From Aphrophora alni (taxonomy: Eukaryota > Arthropoda > Insecta > Hemiptera > Aphrophoridae): a DNA stretch of 64,000 nt. Under the pieces are notes generated by a model. The model had not been told where the DNA came from. It ran no database searches and saw nothing but the letters and a program-made list of their open reading frames with translations. Shown here piece after piece: positions 1 to 11,800 of the stretch (position 1 is the first letter of the stretch; each line of letters begins with the position of its first letter). Where the stretch lies: positions 146,757,618 to 146,821,617 of the forward strand of contig OY740765.1 in the NCBI GenBank assembly GCA_963513935.1, written 5' to 3'. The position numbers were made by a program, and so were the translations under genes.

Positions 1-52
1 CGTACCGCGGGCCCCCCGCACCGCGGGCCCTGTGGGCCCGCTATCGCTGCCA
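1..52. repeat. GC-rich palindromic repeat at the window edge
   Basis: The first 50 bases are GC-rich and carry CCGCGGGCCC twice plus its near-complement GGGCCCGC, in sharp contrast to the AT-rich remainder. It is probably the end of a repeat that starts outside the window. Confidence 0.5.
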
Positions 53-107
53 CTGTTAATTTATGGAATTTATTAATGTATTGTTATTTAATTGATTAAA
101 TGATTTA

Positions 108-1330
108 TTGATTTTATTTGCACCACTGTGTGACTAAGCACAGACACTTAGTTATTTTTTCCGGGGTCGTGGATTCTTAGGAAACTGTACTTGCAATCAC
201 GAACAAACTACAGATTTGATTAAATCTCAACATCTAATCTTCATTTGAATATTTATACCTGAAAAACATACATATATGCCTATTCATATATAAAATCAAT
301 GGTTTATTCTTACGGAAGTACTTCCTAAAAACAATGCTTACAGCTAACATAAATATAATTACACAATTTTCAGTAAATCAGATACAAAATATATAATAAT
401 CAAACAAATAGTGGGATTAACAGTATATAACAGTCTATTTTGAAACACTAGAGAACATGTATAATATTCAACAATTATAGTTTTTCTTTGAATTATTTTA
501 AAGCCTCGATTTTTCTAATCACTTTACAAAAGCTACAACAGGTTGTAATTTAAGCAAATTACAAAAAAAAAAAAAAAAAAAATGTGTTAATCTTTTTTAA
601 AAAATAGATTCATTTACCACAGAATGTCTCTTTAGCTTTATATTACCGTATTTATTAATTTATGATAGTCAATGTTTTTGCATAAAATAGATAAAAGTTC
701 AAAATGTACTTAGATGCCTTATACCAAGGACAAATCACTGCTTCTATGTAAAATACAATTCAATTTAAAACTGCTTTCTTTAATGAAAATGCTCATTTGA
801 AGCGTAGCTCTGGCAGATTCGTATCGTTCAGATAATGAGAAGTTCTCGTGTTGGTGAGAGAGTTGCAAACCGGACTATCCTCACTGAAAGTACTGTAGAT
901 GAGACCATGTCACTCCCAACAAGAACTCTGTTCTAACTTGGTTTTGAAATTTTGCTATTGATGGACCAATTAGGGCTAACTTCACTATTATATTGATGCA
1001 TAACACTGCACTGAACTTAATATGCATATTTTGGGATTTACTAGTCTAATATTCTAATATTTTAAATAAAAAACAAAGTTAAGAATTTTTGTCTTACTTT
1101 CATAAATATTTAATTATTTCACAAATTTCATTCATACAATTCATTTATTAACGGTTCTGCAACATTGACCAAATTTGGAGTCTTGTCTGTCGCCCATATG
1201 TGATCTTTATATACGACAACAATACTAGATATGATGCAAGTATATCTTACATCATATAGGCTACCACTATTTTCACATAATGAACCAAGAACTAACTCAA
1301 AATTGAGATCCAAAAATGTGAAATGTTACA
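108..1330 (-). mobile_element. LTR copy 1 of a dispersed LTR family
   Basis: Read on the minus strand it begins TGTAACATTTCACATTTTTG (1330 downward) and ends near 127, followed by TGGTGCA, resembling a decayed primer-binding site. The same sequence recurs at 7282-8437, 10478-11377, 24991-25205 and 30418-32074. About 1.2 kb, no coding capacity. Confidence 0.7.
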
Positions 1331-1596
1331 AATATCGACATCAAGTTTTGCTCATCACATAACTTTCTCTATACTATGTGATAATATACAAAAATAACTG
1401 TTTTCTAGTTTAATAAAAACTGTATTTTAAAACTGATTGTGGAGAGTTGTGTACATTATGCAATATTCTTTTTATTTTCAAGTTATTATAAAAAAACCTC
1501 AAATGAGATTTAAAAAATAACACATATTATTGAATAAGTTTAAATTTACATTTCTTTTGTCCTTATTTACTATTTATATTACTCCTACATATATCT

Positions 1597-2430
1597 TATA
1601 GAGCGGTTAAAAATTGCACAGAAATATTTTAGGAGCTGATTCTAGACTTAAAAATAGTTTATTTAAATATAGGTCTGGAAACGCTTCATTTCCCATTTGT
1701 CGGCTATCTTTTGTTTTTATACAAACATTATATCTTTGGAAACAGATAAGATATTGAGTGAAGATTTGGTAAACACATTATTTATGTAACCTTTTACCAA
1801 CATACCTGAAAACCAAGAATTTATTTTGTGCATTTCAAAATGACAGATGTTTAGATTTTTTAAATATTGAAATTAGTATTAAAACACTACTCGCCATTTT
1901 GAAACTGTTGAGGGAAACATTTTCACTTTTTGTACATTTCTGGATAATGGATTATAATATTATTAATAATTATCATAATTTCATAACAATTTGATTTAGG
2001 TGTTGCGGACAATTATCAAGAAATTGTTTTTAATTTTTATGTCGAAAACTTGGTTATCTTTTGAACTAAGAAAAAAAATAAGTAAAAGATTAAATTTTTT
2101 GTTAAAAAAAGAGGATTTTTTTTGTTTCTTGAAAATTTAATAGTGTTTGAAATATTCAACATTAAAAATTTAAACATCCGCCATTTTGAAAATGTACAAA
2201 ATAAAATTTTGGTTTTTCAGTATACTAGTTACATAAATAATGTGTAACTGTATGTATACCAAATCTCAATACCTTATCTGCTTCCAAAGATGTTTTTTTA
2301 ACACAAAATGGCCGACAGATAGAAAACAAAGTTTTTCCAGACCTATGTTTATATCAATTTTTTTTCTTCTTATTTTTAGCTCTAGAATCAGCTGCCAAAA
2401 TATTGCTGTGCAATTTTGAATCACCCTATA
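1597..2430. mobile_element. Non-autonomous element with ~280-bp inverted repeats
   Basis: The left end (TATAGAGCGGTTAAAAATTG) is the near-inverse of the right end (CAATTTTGAATCACCCTATA). Inverted similarity continues inward to about 1870 on the left and 2150 on the right, including GCTGATTCTAGA. No ORF. This is a fold-back or MITE-like DNA element; the superfamily was not determined. Confidence 0.7.
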
Positions 2431-2464
2431 TATTCTCTCTAGTACTCATTCACATATTCTGATT

Positions 2465-3030
2465 GCCTCCATCCTCATGTTCCGAAACCATTACAAATCT
2501 GATGGTTTCTATCAGCGATTCAACCATGAGCTTGTCTCAGTCTTCATACCTTATTCTATCTGTTCAGATATTTCTTTGTCCATGTCCATGTCTCTACACC
2601 ACTGTTTTGCTCCTCTCCTTATGTTCCATTGTCACTTTATATCCTTCACCATATTGTACATAAAACTAGCTACTGTTCCATATCCTTTGTCCTATCTCCT
2701 CTTGTGTCTTATCATTGGAGGAAATCTTGTTTCCTTGGTAATTGAACTCGTCTACTCTTTTAAGATCCTCTCGCTATAGTACCATTTTCCTTGTTTTTTT
2801 GTTTCTCTCCACCTTCAATATTTTACTCTTTTACAGATTTTGATCTAATCCATACTTTTAATATGCCTTTGCACGTTTAGCTAGTTTAGGTTCTCCTTAC
2901 TTTCCTACCATGCCATGATATCATCTGTTCCTTTGCTTTTCTGAGGAAGCAGGTATGGAGAGATTGTCGGGAATGGAAGAGGTTTTGTCTGACGACCTGC
3001 CAAAGTGAAAATGTCAAAAGATGATGATGA
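2465..3030 (-). mobile_element. Degenerate LINE fragment
   Basis: The minus-strand translation at about 2690-2780 reads VDEFNYQGNKISSNDKTQEE, the 'F.YLGS.I..DG..EEI' block that follows the reverse-transcriptase palm in many arthropod LINEs. Broken by stops and frameshifts. The right part, with a short TGA/GAT run near 3021-3036, may be another tail. Confidence 0.55.
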
Positions 3031-3059
3031 TGACATACATAAGAAACATGTTTAGAAAG

Positions 3060-3940
3060 TAAGTACCATTATGTTAATAAAAAATAATGAAAAAGAAAGA
3101 CAAACTAATTTACAATATAATATCCACCAATATTAATTAGGATGTTTGTGCTAATGTGGAACCAATTATTGACTATCCTTGTAACTAATTTTATTCCTAT
3201 ATTTCACTATATCTTGGAAAAGCCAGGCTGAGTGTAGTGTGGGAAACAGACATCTGTAGGCCACATATTGTAATTGTCAATTTCCTTAATTGTGAGCAAG
3301 ATTGTGATAAAAAGATCTTTGGAGTTGTAAAGGTCCAAAATGAGAGGATAAAAATAATGAATGGACATCAGAAGAGTTAAACAAAATAATAGCTGAACTG
3401 ACTTTATCTGTTGTCCATTCAGCAGGAGAGAAACTTAAAGAGATTGGATATAACATCAACTTTAAATTAATTTAGAAATGTTCCAGTTAAAGCAATCTCT
3501 CTTTAAGCACACACGACTTGCAGTGGATGATGGGGCTACTGCACCTACAAATAATACTTTGTTTGATAATAATACCAGTCTGTAGCAGTAATGATAACCA
3601 AAATATGGTTTCAATGGTGCAACTTAGAATATGGTTTTTGTTAATAACATAAAAATTATAAATTTCATCAAGAATCTCATAGAGGACCAACAATCAATCC
3701 TAGGATCTACCTCATATGCTCATACTTTTATAACTCTGCTCCTACAAAACAAAAATAGATGAATACCTTCTGTGTAAGTGTGAGATGCTATCTTGATGAA
3801 GGGCCTTTGTAGAACTGAAGTCTTTAAAGATGCTGATCTATAGGTCACCATAAGTTTTGTAAAAATATTAGGAAGGATCTAGTAGGAATTTTAGTTGGCT
3901 CATGTAAATACTAGGACAAGTGAAATTGAAAAAAAGGTAT
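3060..3940. other. Unassigned AT-rich sequence
   Basis: I see no exon of CEP120, no RNA gene and no recognisable transposon protein here on either strand. It may be ancient intron or decayed repeat. Confidence 0.5.
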
Positions 3941-3944
3941 TTTT

Positions 3945-4095
3945 ATTTTGTGTGAAATATGCTTATTTTTCAACATAATATACTTCTATGGGCCTAGTCT
4001 AACTTTTAACAAGCTTTTGAATTCCTCCCTAAAAGAAACTTGCGGGTCTGGCATATAGCCAACTTTGCCATCTATGACTTCTTCATTAGAACAAT
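3945..4095 (-). mobile_element. Mariner 3' fragment, minus strand
   Basis: Reading leftward, the sequence around 3975-4000 (TTGAAAAATAAGCATATTTC) is the same as 5506-5525 on the other strand. The upstream translation resembles the C-terminus of a mariner transposase. It therefore forms an inverted pair with the element at 4950-5545. Confidence 0.5.
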
Positions 4096-4820
4096 AAATA
4101 TTTATTTTACTTTATTGATTTTAACGCTTATACATTATTTGACCAGCTAGTAATAATTATTTCAAGGTACAGTTATTTCAAGGAAATGAAAGTTTTCCTT
4201 CTGCTTTACCTCTAATAAAAGTTAATAGCCCCCCCCCCCCAATGATAGGCTAAGTACGTTTTGGGATGGGTTAGAAGGTCCAGGGGGTCGTCGCTCACAC
4301 TACAGTTTTGGTTTCGTTTAACTAAAATTATGTGTTTTGCCGGTCACGTTCGGTCAGTGCAAGTCTTAACATTATCCTGTTTCCCCCCTTTTGTGTTAAA
4401 TTACTAATTTAATGTATATATAATATTCTAAATTAGTTTAAATGTAGTAGAAATTAATTACATTCGTTATAAAATGGCTAGCCAGGTGTGAGTTGTCCGT
4501 AATGTAGGATTGGTTTATTGACTGCGTGAGAGTGCCCAAAATGGCAGTTTAATTAAAAGATCCATGAAACAGTCCAATCTCCAACTATCACGTTTGCCAA
4601 TTATTTAATCAATAAACTAGCTTGGTAAAGTAATAAAATCAATAAATAGCTTGGTTAAAATCAATAAATGAGTATAGAATAAATATATATATGTAAAGGC
4701 TGCAAGCCGAGTATACAGATTAGTTTCAATGTCGTTTATAACGAGGTAATTTATCTGTCATAATTCAAAATTGTAGTAAAAACAAATTCAAGTGAGAAGT
4801 GTACACCCTGTGCTGGAAAG
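4096..4820. other. Unassigned sequence with a 12-C run
   Basis: Contains a run of 12 C at 4229-4240 and a moderately GC-rich patch after it. No coding or RNA signal recognised up to the tRNA-like sequence. Confidence 0.45.
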
Positions 4821-4823
4821 CGA

Positions 4824-4897
4824 TCGAGGATAGCTCAGTTGGGTAGAGCATTGGCGCGTAAAGCCAAAGGTCCTGGGTTCAATTCCCAGTCTAGGTC
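4824..4897 (+). tRNA. tRNA-like sequence (SINE head or tRNA pseudogene)
   Basis: Has an A-box-like TAGCTCAGTTGGGTAGAGC, a 5-bp anticodon stem (TTGGC/GCCAA) and a perfect T-arm, CTGGG-TTCAATT-CCCAG. Against a working tRNA: the acceptor stem pairs at only about 4 of 7 positions, and the loop GCGTAAA has C instead of T before the apparent GTA anticodon. A tRNA-derived SINE or pseudogene fits better than tRNA-Tyr. Confidence 0.55.
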
Positions 4898-4929
4898 ATA
4901 TATTTTCACCTGAAATAATTATTTAATTT

Positions 4930-5545
4930 AAAAATTATTCGATTGCAGCTCTTCTTTCAACGAACCAAAAAGAAGATCTTGCAGAAACTTTTAAACATTT
5001 TTGAAGATGAAAGAGAATAATTTCTGAACTATAAAATAACTTTTGATGAAACATGGGTCCACCTTTAACCCGAGAGTATGCAACAAAGTTTAGGTTAGAA
5101 ACATCCTTCATCTCCTATGACAAAAAATTCAAAACTCACATGTCTGCAAGAAAATTGATGATGACGATATTCTGGGATAGGTATCGAAGAAAAAAATGTT
5201 TATTAACTTCACTACTAAAGGTAAATTGGTAAATAGTGAATTAAGCTTCTATGAATATTAAAGGTAAAAAGTAGTCTAAAAATGTCAACTTTCAAAAGGT
5301 ATGATTTCATTTCAGGATAAGGCTAAACCTCATATGGGTAACAAGATAATATGTTGCCTTCAAGATATTGTTTATGAACTGCTGGGCTATCCACCATACA
5401 GTCCTAACCTGGTTCCAAGAGATTTTTATCTTTTTGGTTCATTGAAAAGAGGTCATGGAAGTGGGACGACATAATTGGCAGCGCACCAGACCCATAAGTT
5501 TTTCAGAATTTTGTTGAAAAATAAGCATATTTCATTCACATAGGT
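4930..5545 (+). mobile_element. Mariner transposase, C-terminal two thirds, degenerate
   Basis: The broken frame contains TFDETWVHL (first catalytic Asp), a block resembling 'HPSSP..K', then DKAKPHMGNK and LLGYPPYSPNLVPRDFYLFG, the D,D34D signature and YSPDL box of mariner elements. It ends with an LLKNKHISF-like tail at 5500-5530. Stops and frameshifts make it inactive. It lies in the CEP120 gene just downstream of exon 14. Confidence 0.85.
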
Positions 5546-5727
5546 GTAACAATTTTTTTAAAAAATTTACCTTTACTCTGACTTAACCTCGTAATTTCCA
5601 CATCAGTTCCATTTTGGATTGGAGTGGAAAAAGGATACATATAGTCTTCCAACACCAAATGGAGGGAGAGGAGGAAATAAAGAAAAAAAGGTTTATAATT
5701 AAATAGATAGTTTATAATTACACTCAC

Positions 5728-5888
5728 GTCAATATTTGCAGTTCTTCATTGTTTCTTTCAATTTGTTGTTTCAAAGCTTCGTCATACATTTTTTTTATTC
5801 GTTGATGCTCCCTTACAGACTTCCCCCATTCTGTTTTATAAAATATTTTCGACTGTTTTTCTTTTGTCAACCTTTCTAATATATTTTC
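5728..5888 (-). CDS. CEP120: CEP120 exon 14 (last visible exon)
   Basis: Residues 737-789 plus two bases. It holds the most diagnostic match to the family, SKIFYKTEWGKSVREHQRI, followed by KQQIERNNEELQIL. Acceptor TTTTTAG, donor GTGAGTG. The phase-2 end requires at least one more exon further left. Confidence 0.92.
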
Positions 5889-8800
5889 CTAAAAAATTAC
5901 AAACATGAAAATTAAAGCTGAAAAATACAAACTGTATTTGTTTCAAACATGTTAATATCATTAATTCAAAGTTTTCATGTATGGATCAGAAGTTTAGGCC
6001 TAGATACATTAAATCAATGAAATAGAGTTATGACAGTAGAAAATGGTTATCAGCAGAGATGTTGAGTCTTAATGATCATGTTTGATATGAAGAGATTAAG
6101 GACAGAATTGGAATTGGAGAGACACATTACTTGACGTTTTTGAAAAGAGAAAATTGTTCTGGTACAGTCACGTGCAAAATAAAAGAATACTTAAGAAAAT
6201 ATATGTATAAATAAATAAGTATTGAACTTGACTTGAGAAATGTTTTAAATTAAAAAAAAATTGAACAAATTTCTTTCAAATACAAGATGGAGACATTGCC
6301 ATTAAAATGTGTTTGATATGTTAATGAATATATTTGTGACAAAATGTGTTCAAGTTTTTAAATTTAAACCCAAGAATGCATTGGAAGGAAGGAGTTAAAA
6401 CAGTAATGAAGAGAGGAGACCTTGGAAAATACATAAAATAGTATGTGTTATTTTTGACTAAAATTGTATTTTTAATGATAACAGTCAAGGTTCTGTTTTT
6501 TCCCCTTGGCAATTATTCCTTAACCATAGTATTATTTACTTGCGATTTTGTACACGGATTTCGGTCTTTATACTTCATATTTTCATTAAATTTGAACAAA
6601 ATTAGTAGTGCCGCAACACTGTTTTACTTCTTTTTCAAAGTTTAATATTTTGCTCCAGAGGCATCTTTACATTTATAAGGTTAAAAGCTTTTTATATACA
6701 TTCCAGAAATTGGGCTAAAATACGGTGAAATTAATCTCAGACAAAAAAAGATGATGATTTAATCATTCCACATTTAAAAATGGAGCAATTCAGACATTGT
6801 TTTGTTTATGTAACGACATATGTTTATGTAAACTATTAAAGAGTCTTGCAATAAATTATCACGTTTAAGTTTCTTTAGGATTACCTAGTGAATTAGATAA
6901 TCTTTTACCACTTTTCTATTGACAAAATCTAAATTGTTTTTAATACCAAAACCACCTATTTTATTCATAAATTTTGAAAAATCCTCTAATATCAATTTAG
7001 AGAGAGTGTAAGTCGGTGAGTTAACTCCTGAAACTATAGGTCTCATCGATTTATCCTCTTTATATATCTTAGGAAGGCAATACAGTCTAGGTAGGATTAG
7101 AAGGCAGCAGGTGTTGTCCCCTTTGATTAGCCGAGGGGATCAGGTGAGGGGTGGGGGAAATGACTCACTGCAGTAGTAATCGTAGTTATTAAGTTTAGTG
7201 TGTATTGTACCTCTGTAACTTTTCATGAACTGTGGAATTTAAAAAAAAACACAAAAATTTATATTTTAATGGGCGCTATTCTATGAATAAGCATAGACAC
7301 TTGTATTTAAAAAAATTCGGGATCATGTATTCTCGGAAGTGTACATTCTAGTCTCAAACAAACCACAAAGTTGTGTAAATATTTCATTTATAATATTAAT
7401 GATTATTCTCCATCTAAAATAGATACATATATTGATTGATTGTTATTGATAAGACATAATTTAAAACATGATTCTAATTGGATGCGCTCCTGAAATAATA
7501 ATAATAATACTTATCTAACAACCATACATACTATAATATAACTAAAGTTCCAAAAATAAAATGTTCAAAGTCTTTTCACATTTCTTTTAAAATTTAATAC
7601 TAGTAAATAGTAAATGTTTATTAATATAAAATTTATCACAATCCATCTGATTTTCCTTCTATAGAGAATACACAAAAATTGTCCAGTGACATAGATAAAT
7701 GAATATTCTCTATTTTTATGTATGTCAATAATAAATTGAAATATTTATCTATAATGTTCTTGCAATTAGTATTTTCAAAATTAATTTTAAATAATTTGTC
7801 TTTGAAATACTTTAGGATTTAAAAGTTTTAACGTAGGCTTATGGCTACTCAGGTAAAAAGATTTTATGATGAATAGCTGTTTATTGTAACTTTGCTCTTG
7901 AAGATTGTAAGAGGCGATCAGCCTAATGAGAAGGTCTCATAGTGATGAGAGAGTCAACACAACCACTCTTGTCGGATGATGAAGAGCTAGTCCCACTACA
8001 AGAAGTCGCATATACCAGTCCAACTGAAAAATGCTATGACGGTGGATCCTATAGGCCAATAGGGAATAACCTGATAATTATATCAAGGCACTACTACACT
8101 GCACTCACTTAATTAATTTTGGGGAAAAATTATTATTTCTTACAATTAGTTACTTATTTATTATAAAAGTAAAAGTTTACAATGTCTTTTATTTAAAATA
8201 GTATCGTATTATATTTTTAATACAACAGTTAAACTTTTCCATTTGTACCAATAGTTTACTCACGATTCTATAACATTTACCAATTTTGGAACACCGTCTG
8301 TCCATCCATACGAGGCTTCGAATATACGATCGCAATACGAGAGATGACAAAAGTTTCCCCGACGTCATATCTCGCTTACATCACATATTGAACCAAGTAC
8401 TAACCCAACTTAAGACCCAAATATGTGAAATATTACAGAGCCCCCTAAAACAGAATGTGTTAATTAGTGTAACTAATCGCACATAGTGTTTTACCAACAA
8501 TTTTCACTCATTTTTGTGTACATTCACATAAAGTTTTGTTTTTATCTTTACAACAATTTAAAAAAACAAAAAACCATTCTTTCATCTAATATTTTATAAT
8601 AAGTGGTTGTATTATAACCTCCCTTATATTTTAATGTTTAAACATCCCCTGTTTAACTGTCCCTTCTTTTTAAATTAATATTTCAAGTACCCCGATCAAA
8701 AATGATAGTTTTTTTTCTCTAATCAATTTATTATTAAATTCAGTGAAGGATTCTAATAAGATGATATTTATTAAGAAACACAGCTCCTTACTTGTTACTA

Positions 8801-11800
8801 GAGCATCAAAGAATTTTCACCAGTAAAATTTATGTTAAATTATTCTTGTTTCTTTTTTATTTGTTTGAAGAATTATTTATTTACTTGTTGTAGAAGGATC
8901 CTGAAAGGTATGTAACCCTTTATGAAAAGTTATTGACAGGTTATGTACAGTGAAATAAACATTGTTTTGCCACTACAAAAATATTTTATTGAGTTTTCTA
9001 GTTTTTTCCTGTTTATCCGGATTTTTTATTTTCCGGATTGCTTCCAGTTCACGTTAGTCCGGTTAAACGAGGTTGTACTGTATACAGTTTTTCTAAATTG
9101 TTTATATAGGAAAGTGTATTTCGGTTGCTTTATTTATATGTAATATTGTTTAATTTGTGTAAAAAGACGAAAAGAATAACATGGTAAAAAATCAAAAAAC
9201 AATAGATGCTGCACATATATTATGTTGCTATAAAAAGGAATCAAATTTCTAAAATTATAAGAAATAACCAAAACTTTACCATTTCTTTCAAATTCGATTC
9301 TGCTTGTTCCTGGTCTAAAATTCCTTCTTTATTTTTAATGTTTTCTTCAAAATCTTGGACTACTTTTTCCAACGATTCCCTTTCTTTTTCAAGCAACTTA
9401 ACTTCCTTCTCGAGATTATTTACTTTTTCCGTAAGGGCCATAGAAGTCTGAAACATTGTATAAAATCTGTGTTTAAAAAAGCCACCATCACAAAATAAAA
9501 AATATCTTTAAAATTCTATTCTACGAGGTGTGTCTTAAATAATGACACTGTGGTTCTAACTCACATAGAAAGCCATCAGAACTAATTGTGAGCTATTTTG
9601 TAGAGACCTTTAATGTGTCTAAACTTGCTTGTCAAATATCAACACTCTATCGTTCAATTAATTGTGCGTCATTGTTTAGTGTAGTTGCGTTTTCTGTTTT
9701 GAGTGGACTAATGGTAAGTTTAAAAATTGACCAATGTACCAATTTGAAATGTTTAGTTAAATTAAAGAAAACACCAACAGAATGTTTTCAAATGCTTACA
9801 GGGAAAATTGTATGTGTCTCGTGAATGTGTGTTTGAACGGTACAAAAGATTCAGTGAAGGATGTCAGAACATGGGAGACGATGAACAGCTTCCTCTTCAA
9901 GAACAGAAGAAAATGTAATTGATGGAAAACAAGATTGAATAAGTGCAAATGGGGACTATATTGAAGAGGACAAGCATTAGAATTGTGATACTTATGTGTT
10001 ATTATATCACTCTTGTTATTTAATAGACATATCTCATATTTTTAAAATGGTTCATTAATGATGTAAAAATCTTATTGTTAATATGTTTTAATTAATCATT
10101 ATTTTTGTAAGGAAAACGATACTCATTAATTCGACTTTTTAATATGGTGCTTAGAGTTTATTTTCATTTTTTTAGCTGATAACACCTTGTCAGAATTTAC
10201 AGATAAAGACGAATAAGTTTTCTTTTCTAAGACCAGTGGTTAACAAATTGTGAGTTGAGGCACGTTGGCTGATTTTCAGGGGTGCCGCAAAATATTACAC
10301 TATGTTCACTGAAATGACATTTTGCTGATATGATTTTAGAAACGAGTCATCGGTTTGTTGATGTAATGGTAGGAAAGACATCTAAAGGACATGTAACTAT
10401 TTCATATCCGTGGATGTTAAAAAAGGGAATTTAGATTGATTTGTTCTGATGAATTTATATTTTATTAGGTGCTATTTTGTGAATAAAACCATATACACTT
10501 ATATTTTAACAGAAAAAACAGATTCAGGATTGTGGACTCTAGGACTTGATAGTCACAAACAAACAACAAATGTTATGAATATTTCATTTATAATATTCTG
10601 ATGAATAATAGCTGCAAATACATACATAGATATTATAAAAAGAATTTATGGAGGACTTCCTGCAAAACATATATATATATCTTAAAATTCTTATAACTAA
10701 CAAGGTTACTAAAAGATATTGCTCAATGTCTTTAAGTCTATAATATACACTCTTAACCCTAGATTTGACTTATGGCTAACAATTCTTAATTTCCTGTCCA
10801 CAGTCCATTATATGAAATTATTTAAAGTAGTTCATAAATGATATAGTAATCTACAAATCTCTAGTTCATACCACATGAACACTAAGATAATTTGTTAATA
10901 ATTCTCTTTATTCAAACAAGCAAATGTACAATTTTTTTTCTTTTTAACATTTGTTACTGTAATTAACAAAATTAGTCTCTTTTCCAAGCAATATTTTTCA
11001 AGGAAATAAAATGCGTATACGATTGAACATAAGTGTCTATACCAGAACGCTAGTCAATAATTTTATTAAAGTTCAAATCAAAACTATTATAATGTTGAAT
11101 AGCTCATTCGACACATCACTCTTGAAGATTGTCGGAGGGGATTAGCCTAATGAGGTCTCGGGTTGACGAGAAAGTCAATATGACCACTCTCGCCAGACAA
11201 AGATGAGCTAATGAAACTACTGAAATCTTCTGTACTAGACTGACTATGAAATGCTGTGATTGGTGGATCTTTTGGGCCAATTGGGGATAACCTGATGATT
11301 ATATCGACGCACTACACACTGCACTCTCTTAATATATTTTAATTTTTGGGAAAACTATTCTTTCTTAAATTTACTTATACAGTAGAGTCCCGCAAACTCA
11401 GCGTAATGTGGAACGGAAGTGTGCCGAGTTTGTGAAATGCTGGGTTATCGGGAATAAGGGCAAAAAATAAATTGTAATTGAAACACCAAAGCGGCGGCGA
11501 TATCAAACGACTTTGTCGATAGCGGTATCACATTGTCGGCAGTGTAAAAACACTGCGGCGGCGATATCAAACGACTTTGTCGATAGCGGTATCCCATTGT
11601 CGGCGGCATAATAACATCGCGGCATTGGCACCCGTCGATATAGCAGACATACACCTGCAAAAACGTTTGATGGGCCGCTTTTTTTCCACGAATCAATTTA
11701 GTATACATTATGGAAAATATAATATTTCTTTTCAGTTTTCTTTGACAGGTACGCACAGTATATACAGCAAATAAAAATGAGCGAGTTACGAAAACGGAAG

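Noticed and set aside
1128..1313. Minus-strand ORF of 61 codons
   Set aside because: It lies in the noncoding LTR family; the corresponding region in other copies is not open.
4824..4897. Functional tRNA-Tyr
   Set aside because: The acceptor stem pairs poorly and position 33 is C rather than T.
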